This document shows positions 24,555-36,404 of a stretch of 64,000 nucleotides of DNA, one piece after another. Both the position numbers and the translations under genes were made by a program. The first letter of the stretch is position 1; every line of letters starts with the position of its first letter. A model generated the notes under the pieces. The model made no database searches, was not told where the DNA came from, and worked only from the letters and a program-made list of their open reading frames with translations. Origin of the DNA: Hippasteria phrygiana (Eukaryota; Echinodermata; Asteroidea; Valvatida; Goniasteridae); contig JAZGUH010000451.1 in assembly GCA_037893225.1 (NCBI GenBank), positions 3,676,001-3,740,000 on the forward strand. The letters run 5' to 3'.

Positions 24555-24920
24555 GGGGCGGCAATGAGGTAACATTCCCCAATTAAACGAATGAAGTGAA
24601 GTTCGATGGGGATTCTACCGATCCATTACCGAAATGAGGAGTAACGTGAGATTGCATTGTCTGGTTGTACTGAGGTATGCCACACATTAAAAGAACAAAG
24701 GAGAGCAGAAAGGGTCCTGCCCATATAACGGACCCTTTCGTGCTCGCTCATCAGTTATTCAAAGTAACAAATTACACTGGCGGTCCACAGAATTAATAAA
24801 GGCGGGAAACCTAATAAAAGGGTGGGAGTCACGTGACTCCTCATTTCGGTGATGGATCGGTAGAATCCCCATCGAACTTCACTGCATTCGTTTAATTGGG
24901 GAATTCTACCTCACCATTAC
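24555..24920. repeat. Foldback element, ~82-bp arms
   Basis: The left arm (24568-24649) and right arm (about 24831-24910) are reverse complements (about 90% by eye), sharing CCCCAATTAAACGAATG, GTGAAGTTCGATGGGGATTC and CCGAAATGAGGAGT. The central 180 bp contains a smaller hairpin (AAGGGTCC...GGACCCTT). It lies just beyond the recombinase fragment, so it could be the inverted terminal or internal complementary region of the DIRS element. That is inference. Confidence 0.7.
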
Positions 24921-25169
24921 CTCCAATCGGAATCACGTGAGACTTCAAAGCTAGCCAGTGTAATGTTCACAAGGAAGAACACACAAGAATAAATCTTAGA
25001 ATGAACATTAAATCCTTTATTAAAGGAAATCCGTTCTAATAACTATAGACGGGCATAATACTGCTTGCTTGCGCGATAATAGATCACCCTTACAAAGCAT
25101 GTATCCTTACTTCTAATGCAAATACAAAATATAAACGATATTCAAAACTGTCAATGTTAAAGCCCTTAA

Positions 25170-25379
25170 TTAAGTTCTGCTCAACACACTATCAGCAAAC
25201 ATCTTCTCATCTTGCCTACATGTACTTCTCTGGTAGAACTTGGCAAAGGTCGACGCGTTTGTCCAACCTTTATCCGCCGCTGCTGAGGTGGATGCAGCAC
25301 GCACGCTGTGTGCTTTAAACACTGATATGTCGACTTCTGCCTCTTTAAGCGATTGTTTTAACCTTAAACGGAGAGACAT
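25170..25379 (-). pseudogene. Tyrosine recombinase C-terminal fragment (DIRS-type)
   Basis: The frame contains FKAHSVRAASTSAAADKGWT and ASTFAKFYQR, matching the HxxR box and the terminal TFxxFYxR tyrosine region of DIRS recombinases. The segment between them is about ten residues shorter than usual. It lies on the same strand as the RT/RNase H block and 2.8 kb beyond it, so it is probably the 3' end of the same or a sister element, split by later insertions. Confidence 0.7.
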
Positions 25380-26299
25380 AACTTAGAAATAACTTTGGCT
25401 TCTTGTAACGGTACAATTTAGTGCGTTTTATGTACATTGAAAGCATGCGCAGAGATTTCTTGTTACATGTGGGGGGGGGGGGGGATGATTTTTGAAAGGC
25501 CATCCTTGTGTGGAGCACGACACGGCGCGGGGTCCAAGGGACCGCCTTAAGGGCCCCCTGGTGGGTTGCAGGCGCAAAGCCCTTGCTAGGGGTTGAGGTA
25601 AAGCCCCCTGGAGTTTACACAATTTTAGGTGCAAAATTGTGTCAAAATTTAACCTTTTCTTGAGCTTGAATTGCAATAAATGACAATAATTAACACCTTC
25701 AAGCATTAACAAATACAAAAGATCTTCAAAACTCAAATTTCTCATCCAATGTATTTGGAAGCGTAAGCGTCTCTTTGCACAATAGAGCTCTGGTCACCTA
25801 GCAACACAAATAATGCCTATGCATTATTTTAAGAATAAATTATTTACGAAATAATTATTGCAAAATAATGCCTAGATGCATTTTGGTAAGGCATGATTAG
25901 AATGTGATTTGGTCTACACTTGACAAAAACTATGAAAACATATGGTGGACAATGATGTATACGTTTGTGTGTGAGTGCGCGCCGAGTCCATGTGAATGTC
26001 AGTTGAAGTCTGCTATCGGTATTTTAATTACGTTGTATTACATGCGCCGCACGTGCGTTCATACCGTCTGTTGGCGCATAACAAAATCCGTTTGCCGTTG
26101 CAACTTTCTATTGCCTTTGTTGGGTGTTGCCTTTGTTGGGTGTGTTAGTTTAGTGAAAACAATAAAATAAAAGGCCATCATCTTTGTTGGGATCTGAACT
26201 TCCGCGTTCTAATGTGGCAAAGACCGACTATTCCCCACCTTATTGAGCTTGTCGTAAGGCATAAACTGTCTCCCCACCTACCAATCTACCTTCCGACAT
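25380..26299. other. Intergenic, no gene seen
   Basis: Contains a run of 14 G near 25470 and ordinary unique-looking sequence. It separates the recombinase fragment from MITE D copy 2. Confidence 0.45.
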
Positions 26300-27278
26300 C
26301 AGGCGCGGATCGAGGAATTTTGTAGACGGGGGGGCACACCTAAAACGGACAAATGCGATCTCGAAGCGCGAAGTCCTTACGGCGTGGGATCCGGGGCCCG
26401 CTTAAGGGGCTAGGACATTTTTGGAGTGTGAATGCCCCAGCGGTGCATTCTGAGGCGATTCCTGGCTACTTTCAACTGACTTAAAAAAAAAAAAAAAAAA
26501 GTTGTTAAGATTACATTATATATATATATCATTATGTTAGCCATTTTTGTTTGCCACTTTTTAGCCATGTCATGCATCACTACAAAAATCTAAGTTTCTC
26601 CCTCCCTCATTTTTGGCGTCTAATTTGCAGTTTTCCCATTCATTTTTAATTTATCCGGAATTTGTCTTGGTATTAATTTAGTTCAGTTGAAGTTTTCAAG
26701 AAAAGAGCTTGATTCCTTGCCGGCCCTGTGTTAAAACCATCGGCAGATCGGCTGCAAGACATAATAGAGGATTTAGGCACATTAGTCAAGTGATCCATTG
26801 TTTCCTGCTGGTTGGGGCCATTTAACCTGTAATAAACTCCCCAGGGGGATTATAATGTTGAGATGCACCGCGTTTACACTAGATCCGGCAAAGGGATTAA
26901 AAGGGGGTTGAACCCGGCAAGGAGGATTGAAGGGGGATCGATGGACAGAGTTGAAATCCCAGGGATCCGGGAAATACTCCGGTTCTCTCTTAAAAGAGGG
27001 ATTCAGTTCCATGGCATGATTGATAACCTTTTTTTTTCTTATTGCATTTTTCAGTAGTTGTATGCCAAAAAGTAGACATAGCAGATGTTTAATATCGGCG
27101 GAGGTATTGTTTTTAAGGAGGTTGACCTTCTCCTCCCCTCCTTTTCTCTCACCTCCCCCTCTTTTTGTCCCTCTTTTTTTTCTTTCGTTTTTTCCTTTTT
27201 TTTGACTCAATTTACCGGGGGGGGGGGCACGTGCCCCGCGGCCGCGGCCACCCCCCCTCCCCCCTGGATCCGCGCCTG
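26300..27278. mobile_element. TIR element family D, copy 2 (opposite orientation)
   Basis: The 979-bp element has ends CAGGCGCGGATC and GATCCGCGCCTG. Flanks GACAT and TACAT are a near 5-bp duplication. Shared with copy 1 are cttacggcgtgggatccggg, an atggctaaa-type segment and a poly-G end. The 209-codon minus-strand frame over it looks like translated repeat. Confidence 0.75.
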
Positions 27279-28161
27279 TACATACCGAGCTCTTGCCCAC
27301 AGTGCGTTTAAACTCAATGCAAGGAAAGTAAACGAACGACACTCGCACTTGCTGGGCTGCGTGGTGCTGGGCTGCGTGGTGCTGGTCTGTCAAGGTGTCA
27401 TGGTATCGCATTACACGTGAGGACAGAAACGAGGGTATAAAAAAGGGAACAATACTGTCCTCACATTTATTTCTTTGTTCCGGAAAAAGTGAGGACAGGC
27501 AAACTAGTGCTTAGTCTATGGGGATGGGTTATATTAAAAGGAACAATGGAAAGTCATCACGTGTATAGCGAAACAAAAATACATGTATTGGCAAGTTACA
27601 GACTCTGCGCAAGTTAGTACGCCTACCCTTAAAAAGTGGGGGAGGGGGGGGTGATTACATTGGTCATCCCCCAGGTCAAAAGGTGGGGGGATATATCCCC
27701 CCGGGATCTCCGCCCATGATTGAAAGGGTTCCGACAACACATAGGCCTAAAGTTTTATCTTCGGAATACGGTGATAAAGTAATGACTGGTTGAAGTCTAC
27801 CGGGTTGAGACGTTTTAATGGGCTCTGTAATCATTAACTTAACGGAACCATTGCCTACAAATTGTCGATTCGGAATAATGAGAGCGTTTGAGCCCGCTGT
27901 CCTGTGGTAATTGCACACAAGCACACCAGTTTGTATGTCAGCTGTTTTATAGACTAATTGTTTCGATAGGTTCGAACTTACTGATTTATCTCAGCAAAAT
28001 ATTGACATCCCGTGTATGGGAATAACGAGGCAAAGGAGGCCTAAGGTTAGAAAACTCCCCGCATTGTTACCAAATTTTTATGTAGTGTCAATATTGGACC
28101 ATAACAGAGCCGAAAGGGCACGCGTGATGAAACAACGCAGTCAAAAATTCTAAGGCTTGCG
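27279..28161. other. Intergenic, small repeats only
   Basis: A short tandem of gctgggctgcgtggt lies near 27350, gaggacag inverted pairs at 27420-27500, and a cccccgggatctccgcccat segment near 27697. No recombinase core was found. Confidence 0.45.
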
Positions 28162-30450
28162 CTACAGATGCACGAATTGGATTAACATACCGTTTAAGGC
28201 AGAAGTGTATCCATTTTGTAATTGCCGAGCAGTATACTGCTTTCTAGTACCTGGTTTCCATGCCTCAATGATGATGTCTATAGTTCTGTGCGAAAGTCCT
28301 CTTGAGCTGAGGGATTTCCTGACAGTAGCCCAGCACATAGCACTAGACGATCCTGCAGAGGACGTCGTCGTTCTGGTGCCTGAGGAAGATGCAGCAGATT
28401 GCTGGACAGGGGAAGGATGACTGGTATCCTGATGAGAGCACGCAGGAGCCTCGGAAACCAAGTCTGTGTTGGCCAATGTGGAAAAATCTAAATAATCGTG
28501 GGTTGTTCTCTCTCTCTCTACCTTTAGTAGAACCCTGTCAATGAGAGCAAATGGTGGAAAACAATAAGCAATTTCATTTGTCCACAAAATTGAGAATGCA
28601 TCGCATGACGATGCTTCGGGGTCAGGATGCCATGATGTAAACGGTTTGAATTGAGAATTAATTCGAGAGGCAAACATGTCAATAGTTGGTTGGATTTTCA
28701 ACACCAACAGTACTTGTTGAAAAATATGCGCGTTTGGTTTCCATTCCAAGTTATCACTGAATGACCGAGACAGATGATTGGCATTTGAGTTCAATTTACC
28801 AGGAAGATAGCAAGCAATTGGCTTAATATCGTGTTCCAAATACCAAAACCACAGCTGCCTTGCCAGGTCATTAAGTTCCTTGGATTTACATCCACCCATT
28901 TGGTTTATATATGATTCTGCAGTTGTATTGTCAAGTTGAATGCAGACAACTCTTCCTTTTAGATGGGGAAGAAAGGACTTCAAGTCATAAAAACTGCTGA
29001 AAGTTCTAAGAAAGTTATGTGCATTTCCAATTCATTGGATGTCCACCCTCCGTTTGTATATACATTTCTCAAAGGGCATCAGGCTCCCCAGCCAGTTGAT
29101 GAAGCGTCAGTTTGAATTTGAATATCACACACCCGTGCATTAATACTTCGAAAAGAAAAGCACAAGTTCTGTATCCACCATTGTAAATCATCTATCGCCT
29201 CTTGAGACAGGGTCATGAGACCTGAAAAATTGCCATCGTTTGCTCCGAGTGCTTTGTCCTTTGCCATTTCTAAGTTTCTATATTAAAGGGGACCAAGAGG
29301 CACTGCTGGAAAACAAGATATGAATTTTCCACTCACCTGAGAAACAAGACGAATGGTAGGACTTTGCTGATGGTGGATGAGGCCTTTCTATTAACTGGTA
29401 ATCGCACAGACATTTCCACTGTGTCGATAACAAAACCTAAGTACTCTATATTCTTTGCGGTTTTTTTTTTAGTGATTCCTCTTCATTGATAACAAACCCC
29501 AATTTCTCCAAAAGAGAAGACCTGGCTTCCACATTTCGTGAACATTCCTCCTTTGAATCTCCAATGAGGAGGGAATCGTCAATGTAATTGGCCGAAATGT
29601 GGCCCATGTTGCGCAACGTTGCCACTACAGGTTTCATGATTTTAGTGAATATTCGAGGTGCACTTGCAAGGCCAAAACACAAACAAGTAAACTGCCATAA
29701 ATTGTCCTTCCACTGAAAACACAAATACCTTTGATGTTCTTCGGCTACAGGAATGGTGAAATAGGCATCTTCTAAATCAATAGACGCCAAATAGCAATGA
29801 TGACGGATTAATGTCAGTGCGTATTCAAAAGTGTCCATCTTGAAGTGGTGGTATTGCACAAATTGATTTAACCCTTTTAGGTTAATGATTGGTCGCATAG
29901 AACCGTCCTTTTTAGGTCGAAGAAAAATGTTCGATAAGAACTCCCCATTATCGGGGGTAACTTGCTTTATTACTCCCTTAGCAAGCAACATTTTCACCGA
30001 ATCATCTATTAAGTGAGATTCTGATTCTGAAAAAGGGATAGGTTTTGGAACGTTCTCTTGGAAGGGAATCCCTGTAAATTCGATATGGGAATGTGATATG
30101 CAATCCAAAACCCATGTATTCGAGGTAATGGTTTTCCATGCGGAAGAGAAATATCTAAGCCTTCCTGCAATAGGAAGATTTGTATGACACTTACTCACTT
30201 GTAAGTCTCTTGAAAGTCTCTTGAAAGGTGGCTGGTTTACGCCGATGGCTTCTGTTTTGCGCTTGGCGTGTCCTGTGTCACTAGAGCCAGCGCTGGACGT
30301 TGTATGTAGGGTCGTCGGCCCCTTCGGTAATATGGTTGCCGCTGCTGGCGGCTTTGATCCCGGAAGTTCCCGAACTTGGGTGATATCGAACGGGAGCCGA
30401 GGGGGGGTCAGCCTAGCTGGAAAGTTAACAAATGTCCATGTATACAGCAA
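28162..30450 (-). pseudogene. DIRS-type retroelement: RT, RNase H and start of tyrosine recombinase, broken
   Basis: The 30450-29446 frame (334 codons) holds a DIRS-like RT: NLPIAGRLRYFSSAWKTI, RPKKDGSMRPIINLKGLNQF, HHFKMDTFEYALTLI, ASIDLEDAYFTIPV, CFGLASAPRIFTKI and YIDDSLLIG (catalytic YxDD). It breaks at a 10-bp A run. Coding resumes as EYLGFVIDTVEMSVRLP, then RNase H blocks (DIQIQTDASSTGWGA; QLDNTTAESYINQMGG; NANHLSRSF) and the FASRIN...SWHPDPEASSCDAFS region. Next come the N-terminal recombinase residues TVRKSLSSRGLSHRTIDIIIEAWKPGTRKQYTA. Several stops interrupt it. The catalytic recombinase core does not follow directly. Confidence 0.85.
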
Positions 30451-30544
30451 TGATCCACATGCATGCTGATGTAAGGAAATGGACGTCTGCCGAGCACACT
30501 GTGGTGGGTGTGGTCAGGAGGGCCATGACAAAGGGTCCCCAAAA

Positions 30545-31095
30545 TTAGGCTAGCCCAGCTGGTGAGTTAACACAATGAAACCTACTGGAAAATGTTCGGC
30601 ATAGTCCCAGGTATCATGAATGACCACTGCCAGATATTTTCAGTGGTGGAGTGTGCCCGCCAGACGGGAAAAAAAACTCTGTACAGGAGGGGGCGTGGCA
30701 GTAACCCCTCCCGTTCCTTTTCGCCGATACAGTTGCAACACGACGATAGAGAAAAAAATGTGAAACCAGTTTCTATAGAATGTAACTTAAGAGTAATTTC
30801 GGATCTGACTAATTAACTTAAAAGCGGCGCGAATAATGCGGAGGCGGCGGGGCCGCCACCCCCTTCTAAGTACATTTCCCCTTATATCATCGCAATACAT
30901 TATTTTAATCCTGTCCGATTTTCCTGGCATATTTACCGATGCCTTGTGGCTATTTTGTACCTATTAAAAATGTATAACACACCATTCTCATCAAATGTCC
31001 ATTTCCTGAAACAAATAGGCTATTGACCATGTTCAATGTGTACAGTACATTATACAATGGTGTGTTGCGGCCGGAGCTTAGTTTTTTAAAACGAG
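30545..31095. repeat. Dispersed repeat family X, copy with an abrupt DIRS junction
   Basis: Collinear with 1-700 and 5630-6125. The repeat is cut at aaaacgaggta (31095), where DIRS sequence begins. Confidence 0.8.
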
Positions 31096-31551
31096 GTACT
31101 GTTGATGTTGAAAATCCAACCAACTGTTGACATGTTTGCCTCTCGAATTAATTATCAATTCAAACCGTTTGTATCATGGCATCCTGAACCCGAAGCATCG
31201 TCATGCGATGCATTCTCAATTTTGTGGACGAATGAAATTGCTTATTGTTTTCCACCATTTGTTCTCATTGACAGGGTTCTACTAAAGGTAGAGAGAGAGA
31301 GAACAAGCCACGATTATTTTGATTTTTCCACATTGGCCAACACAGACTTGGTTTCCGAGGCTCCTGCGTGCTCTCATCAGGATACCAATCATCCTTCCCG
31401 TGTCCAGCAATCTGCTGCATCTTCCTCAGGCACCAGAACGACGACGTCCTCTGCAGGATCGTCTAGTGCTATGTGCTGGGCTACTGTCAGGAAATCCCTC
31501 AGCTCAAGAGGACTTTCGCACAGAACTATAGACATCATCATTGAGGCTTAA
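31096..31551 (+). pseudogene. DIRS RNase H/recombinase-start fragment, inverted copy
   Basis: This is a near copy, in opposite orientation, of the minus-strand DIRS part at about 28275-28725: LKIQPTVDMFASRIN, SWHPEPEASSCDAFS, and down to SSRGLSHRTIDIIIEA. It begins abruptly inside repeat family X (after aaacgaggta) and ends abruptly at a poly-C run. Confidence 0.85.
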
Positions 31552-31657
31552 ACCCCCCCCCCCCCCCCCTTCTCCACGGGATCCGTCTGATCGTCCGGCG
31601 TATCGCAAGGTACGTTAGGAATTGCTGTAGACTTTAGGTTTATAGCTTCACAAACAA
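31549..31657. repeat. ~100-bp direct repeat, left of the minisatellite
   Basis: Shares ttctccacgggatccgtctg, tatcgcaaggtacgttagg and tgtagactttaggtttatag with 34097-34194 in the same orientation, differing at two or three sites. The minus strand is open in both (CEAINLKSTAIPNVPCDTPD), which may be chance or an exon remnant. It begins in an 18-C run. Confidence 0.8.
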
Positions 31658-31929
31658 AATGTAGACAGGTTGTACAACCTGCACTGGCGTTCCTATCTCC
31701 GCTTCCCGCAAGGTAGAACAAAATTGTTCCTCTTCTCCTCGATAACACCATGTAAAAGTTCTTTTCGGGTAGGTCGTGCAGTCTCGAGACGAAACCTACC
31801 CATGGTCTAAGCGAACTGCACCTGATGAGTCTCGCATCTTTCGGACATAGGCCTAGGCCTACGTTTACTTTAATATTATTAAAAGTTGACTGTTAAGAAC
31901 TTTTACTTACTTCACCTTTCGATACATCT

Positions 31930-33550
31930 CGATTAGTCTTCTCTTTAATCCCTTCAAAAAATTATCCTCCTCACCGTGAGGTTTAGTCTTCTCCAAATAT
32001 TCCTTCTAAAAAATCCTCCTCACCGTGAGGGTTAGTCTTCTCCAAATATTCCTTCTAAAAAATATCCTCCTCACCGTGAGGTTTATCATCTCCAAATATT
32101 CCTTTCTAAAAATATCCTCCTCACCATGAGGGTTGGTCTTCTCCAAATATCCTTTCTGAAAATATCCTCCTCACCGTGAGGGTTAGTCTTCTCCAAAAAT
32201 TCCTTCTAAAAATTATCCTCCTCGCCGCGAGGGTTAATCTTCTCCAAAAACTTCTAAAAAATATCCTCCTCTCCGTAACAGTTTATCTTCTCCAGAAATT
32301 CCTTCTGGAAAATATCCTCCTCACTGTGAGGGTTAGTCTTCTCTTAATTGTCTTCCTATCCTCCTTTCCGTGTATATTAGTCTTCTCCAAAAAATCCTTC
32401 AAAAATAAATATCCTCCTCGCCGCGAGGGTTAATCTTCTCCAAGTATTCATTCTAAAAATATCCTCCTCTCCGTGAGAGTTAGTCTTCTCCAATAATTCC
32501 TTCTAAAAATATCCTCCTCGTCGTGGGGGTTAATCTTCTCCAATAATTCCTTGTAAAAAATATCCCTACTATGAAGGTCAATCTTCTCCTAAAATTCCTT
32601 CTGAAAAATATCCTTCTCACCGTGAGGGTTAGTCTTCTCTAAAAAATTTCCTTCTAAAAATTATCCTCCTCTCCATGAGGGTTAGTCTTCTCCGAAAATT
32701 CCTTTTAAAAAATATCCTCCTCGCCGCGAGGGTTAATCTTCTCCAAAAATTCCTTCTAAAAATATCCTCCTCTCCGTGAGGGTAAGTCTTCTCCAATAAT
32801 TCCTTCTAAAAAATATCCTCCTCGCCGAGAGGGTTAGTCTTCTCCAAAAATTCCTTCTAATAAATATACTCCTCGCCGCGAGGGTTAATCTTCTCCTAAA
32901 ACTTCTTCTAAAAATATCCTCCTCTCCGTGAGAGTTAGTCCTCTCCAATAATTCCTTCTAAAAATATCCTCCTCGTCGTGAGGGTTAATCTTGTCCATAA
33001 ATTCCTTGTAAAAAAATATCCTTACCATGAAGGGCAATCTTCTCCTAAAATTCCTTCTAAAAAATATCCTCACCGTGAGGGTTAGGCTTCTTAAAAATTT
33101 CCTTCTAAAAATTATCCTCTCCATGAGGGTTAGTCTTTTCCAAGTATTCCTTCTTAATAAAATTCTCCTCGCCATGAGGGTCAGTCTTCTCCATAATTTC
33201 CTTCTAAAAAATATCCTTGCCGTGAAGGTCAATCTTCTCCTAAAATTCCTTCTGAAAAATATCCTCCTCGCCATGAGGGTCAGTCTTCTCCAACAAATTC
33301 CTTCTAAAAAATATTCTCCTCGCCGTGAAAGTCGGTCTTCTCCAAAAAATTCTTTCTAAGTAAACTTCCTTACTGTGAGGGTTAGATTTCTCCTATAATT
33401 CCTTCTAAAATTATCAAACTAACCACAGAGTTTAGTTTTCTCCTAAATTCCTTTAAAAGAATATACTCCCTGACCGTGATGGTTATTTTTCTCTTAAAAT
33501 TATTTCCTATAAACACCCTCCTTAACATAAAGATCAGTCTTCTCTAAGCA
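31930..33550. repeat. ~50-bp minisatellite, about 30 units
   Basis: Units carry tcctcctcaccgtgagg, gttagtcttctcc and aaattccttctaaaaa with substitutions and 1-3-bp indels. Period is 49-53 bp. The ctcaccgtgag core is near palindromic. Frames stay open on both strands where the period is 51 (basic FFRRN/RRLTL repeats), but no start, domain or codon evidence supports translation. Confidence 0.93.
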
Positions 33551-34096
33551 TTTTTACGTTAAGTTAGCCAGAATTGAGAATTAGTATGCATTAGTTATTG
33601 TCTATCTTCATTTAGGTTTTATAATTTAATCAGTGCTTTGTTTAGCTAATATATTTCGGTTGTTAATATTTTCATTGAAGTCTTTTTCGTTGACGTTCGC
33701 ACGACCATTCGACGTTGCTACTTTTCTTTTTGAACCATTTAAAATTATGTTCGTGTCTTTTTTATCTTTACTATTTAATTATATCATTAATGCGCCTTTT
33801 ACACGTCGAATATACACGACAATGGTCTCTTCCTTTACTTAATTTATACATTTTTTATTTTTGTATTTCATTATAAGGTCGTTGCAAATTCTGAAGTTAA
33901 TATTCTTCGATAATTCTATTTTACTAGTAATAAATATCATTTTTCCAATTTCCTGGCAAATAAACTGTGGTTCGTTCGTCTTTTCTGTTGTAATCTCCGT
34001 GTCTGTTAACTCTTGTATCCCCTCGTGCCGAGCTTGGCAGTGATTGGATCTTGTAACTGGTCGTCAGGCTCATCAACAGGCACTCTTCCGAACGGT

Positions 34097-34194
34097 TTAA
34101 ACCCCCCTTCTCCACGGGATCCGTCTGATCGTCTGGCGTATCGCAAGGTACGTTAGGGATTGCTGTAGACTTTAGGTTTATAGCTTCACAAACA
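34097..34194. repeat. ~100-bp direct repeat, right of the minisatellite
   Basis: Mate of 31549-31657. Together they bracket the minisatellite and about 650 bp of AT-rich unique sequence (33551-34096) in which I see no gene. Confidence 0.8.
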
Positions 34195-34271
34195 ATACTC
34201 AACCCGTCAAAACCCAACAGCATGTTTTGTTGGAAACTGTTTGTGTTGGGTTTGCGGGTCGAGTACCCATC

Positions 34272-34457
34272 CTGAGTTCGAATTCGTCTCTTCGTGAAAA
34301 CCCAATATCCATTTTCGGGCAATTTTGCCCTTCACAACCCTATTGTATAACACGGAGTTCGAATTCAAACTCCGCGTTATACAATAGGGTTGTGAAGGGC
34401 AAAATTGCCAGAAAATGGATTTTGGATTTTTCACGAAAAGACAAATTCGAACTCCGT
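34272..34457. repeat. 186-bp palindrome
   Basis: Arms of about 90 bp share TTCGTGAAAA, ATCCATTTTC, GGCAATTTTGCCCTTCACAA and CCCTATTGTATAAC, meeting at GAATTC near 34362. Half of it recurs at 35712-35765 and in the intron of the peptide gene. Confidence 0.85.
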
Positions 34458-34460
34458 GTT

Positions 34461-35709
34461 ATAGAGTACCGAAGTGATGACGTCAATCATTCTAATACAT
34501 TCTAAACTACATGGGCGTATTCGAAACCCCGTTCTCGGGTAACCTGTGTTCTCTCAGGCTGGTTGCCAAATAAGGAGCATCAAAAGAGCGTGTGCACCCT
34601 TTACGTTCCAATGGGCTAATAAATTAAAATAAATTTCCATACTAATTAGCTACAGCAGCGCTTGAAAGCAGGGCGTGCTGTTACATAACATGGTCATTTT
34701 CACGGCGTGCCCTTGCAGATTAGCCCTGGTGCTGAGTCATCATGTGCGGAGCCAAATAATGAAGTTTATATTCATACTAAAGAAAAGAAAGAATAATCGA
34801 GTAAAACACAACCACTAAATAAGTATAATAGTTTAGGTTTTCGTCTGTTGTCTACGGTATTTCTTCAGGTTGTTAAAACTCTGGGAGCTGAGAAATTTTA
34901 ATTTCAAAAGGAACATATTCTCATCCCATGAAATTCTTAATTTTATGCTCACTGGCAACATGTTCCCAGTGTAATTTGACACATACTGTGAGTTCTTTCC
35001 AAATGACATTCTTTGGTTTTTAAAGATATTATCTGTATTTATTCAGTATAATATCATGGACCCATGAATTCAAAATGACATATTTTTCAAACTTATAATA
35101 CATTATTTACATCGTATTGTTTATGTTGTCAAGGATCCTCATTACTTATGCAAATATTAATACTACGAATGAAAAGAAAGGAAAATTTACGAGCTTACGA
35201 AAATAATTGAAATCGTGCAACAGCAATAATAAAAGACAATCCCACTCCATTGATCCCATTTTTTAATAATTATTTTATACTGTCCCTGGATTGCATGAGA
35301 GCTTCCCAAATTTCACAAAAATTAACGTAAGTTCCGGAAGGGCCTTAGTCCGCCATCTTTGTTCTTGACGTTCTTCATCTACTCCCCAGTAAGTGGGGAG
35401 TGAAAATCCTGTTCGTGAACACGGTTTGCGTTTTGGAAACTCTCTTTAGACTTGGACAAGTCGTTAGACAGCCCTGTTTTGTCCGTCGTACAGCGTGGCA
35501 TATTATGTTATTATGCCAGTGAAGCACACGCATGTTGGCAACTAATAGAGCGGTATGCGCTATACCCCAGACGAATATAATAAAACCGTCCAATTACCGA
35601 CTTGATTTCAAGTCTAAAATCTCTTCAACACGCGAACGGGGTTTCGAATACGCCCCATGTGTTTGGAACCAGTTGCCGCGGCAACTGACGTCAGACTTCG
35701 GTACTCTAT
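34461..35709. mobile_element. MITE family A interrupted by a nested element
   Basis: The left part 34461-34512 and right part 35656-35709 together make one family A element (compare 11379-11495). Inside it lies 34513-35655. Confidence 0.85.
34513..35655. mobile_element. Nested TIR element, family B, with CAT target duplication
   Basis: The 1143-bp element has perfect 22-bp inverted ends beginning GGGCGTATTCGAAACCCC. The interrupted MITE shows CAT on both sides where the uninterrupted copies have a single CAT, giving a direct view of a 3-bp target duplication. No transposase frame was seen, so it is non-autonomous. Confidence 0.85.
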
Positions 35710-35711
35710 AC

Positions 35712-36030
35712 AACAGGGTTGTGAAGGGCGAAATTGCCCTGAAATGGATAATTATTGGGTTTTCACGTAAAGACAAATGACACTCTGTTGGGCAAAAATG
35801 TATTAATCAATTAATAACTCTAAATAATTGACCTATCGCTCAGTTGCCAATGACTTGTGAAAGACCGAGAACTGAACTTTAACATAGTGTCAACACTGAA
35901 TGAACATGTGGTATAATGCAGGTAATATCTTAAATTTATAAAGTGAGCAGCTTAAAACCCGATTTTCTTGTAACTTTAGTTTAGTGCGGATAGGCAAAAT
36001 TCGTCTGTTCGTGAAAACTGACGATATCAC
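35712..36030. repeat. Copy of the peptide-gene intron repeat
   Basis: Inverted relative to 21120-21500; both contain TTTTCACG...AGAC ends, taataactct and gaccgagaactgaactttaa-type sequence. Confidence 0.75.
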
Positions 36031-36404
36031 TGCACAGTTTTGGTATGCATGGTTAAGTACAACACACAGAATGGACCCCATACAAGCTTTTAGCTATTTC
36101 TTTTAATGCAACCCATGGCGCAAACAAGGCAGATTACAAAAATAGGAATAAGGGAAAAGACAATAAGCAAAGAAAAGTTAATACAGGTATCACAGTCCCA
36201 GCTAAATTTGTCTGGCCACCAGCTATCGGGCTACTCTTTATGCTGAAAGGTGTCTGTCCACGTTGTTCTTGAGGAAAACGTTGTTCAGGGAGGGAGTTAT
36301 CAGGCGCATTGCCTGCCCAGAGACTGGAGGTTCGTCAAACCCCAAAGTGGAACTTTTGGCATATGCGCAACATTGTGAACATATGCCACAAAGTGCTTAA
36401 GCTA

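Noticed and set aside
26782..27411. 209-codon minus-strand frame
   Set aside because: It overlaps TIR element D end to end and is shared with the 4.3-kb copy only as DNA; it is low-complexity, with no domain.
31930..33550. CRISPR array
   Set aside because: The units are contiguous diverged ~50-bp repeats without unique spacers, in clearly eukaryotic DNA.
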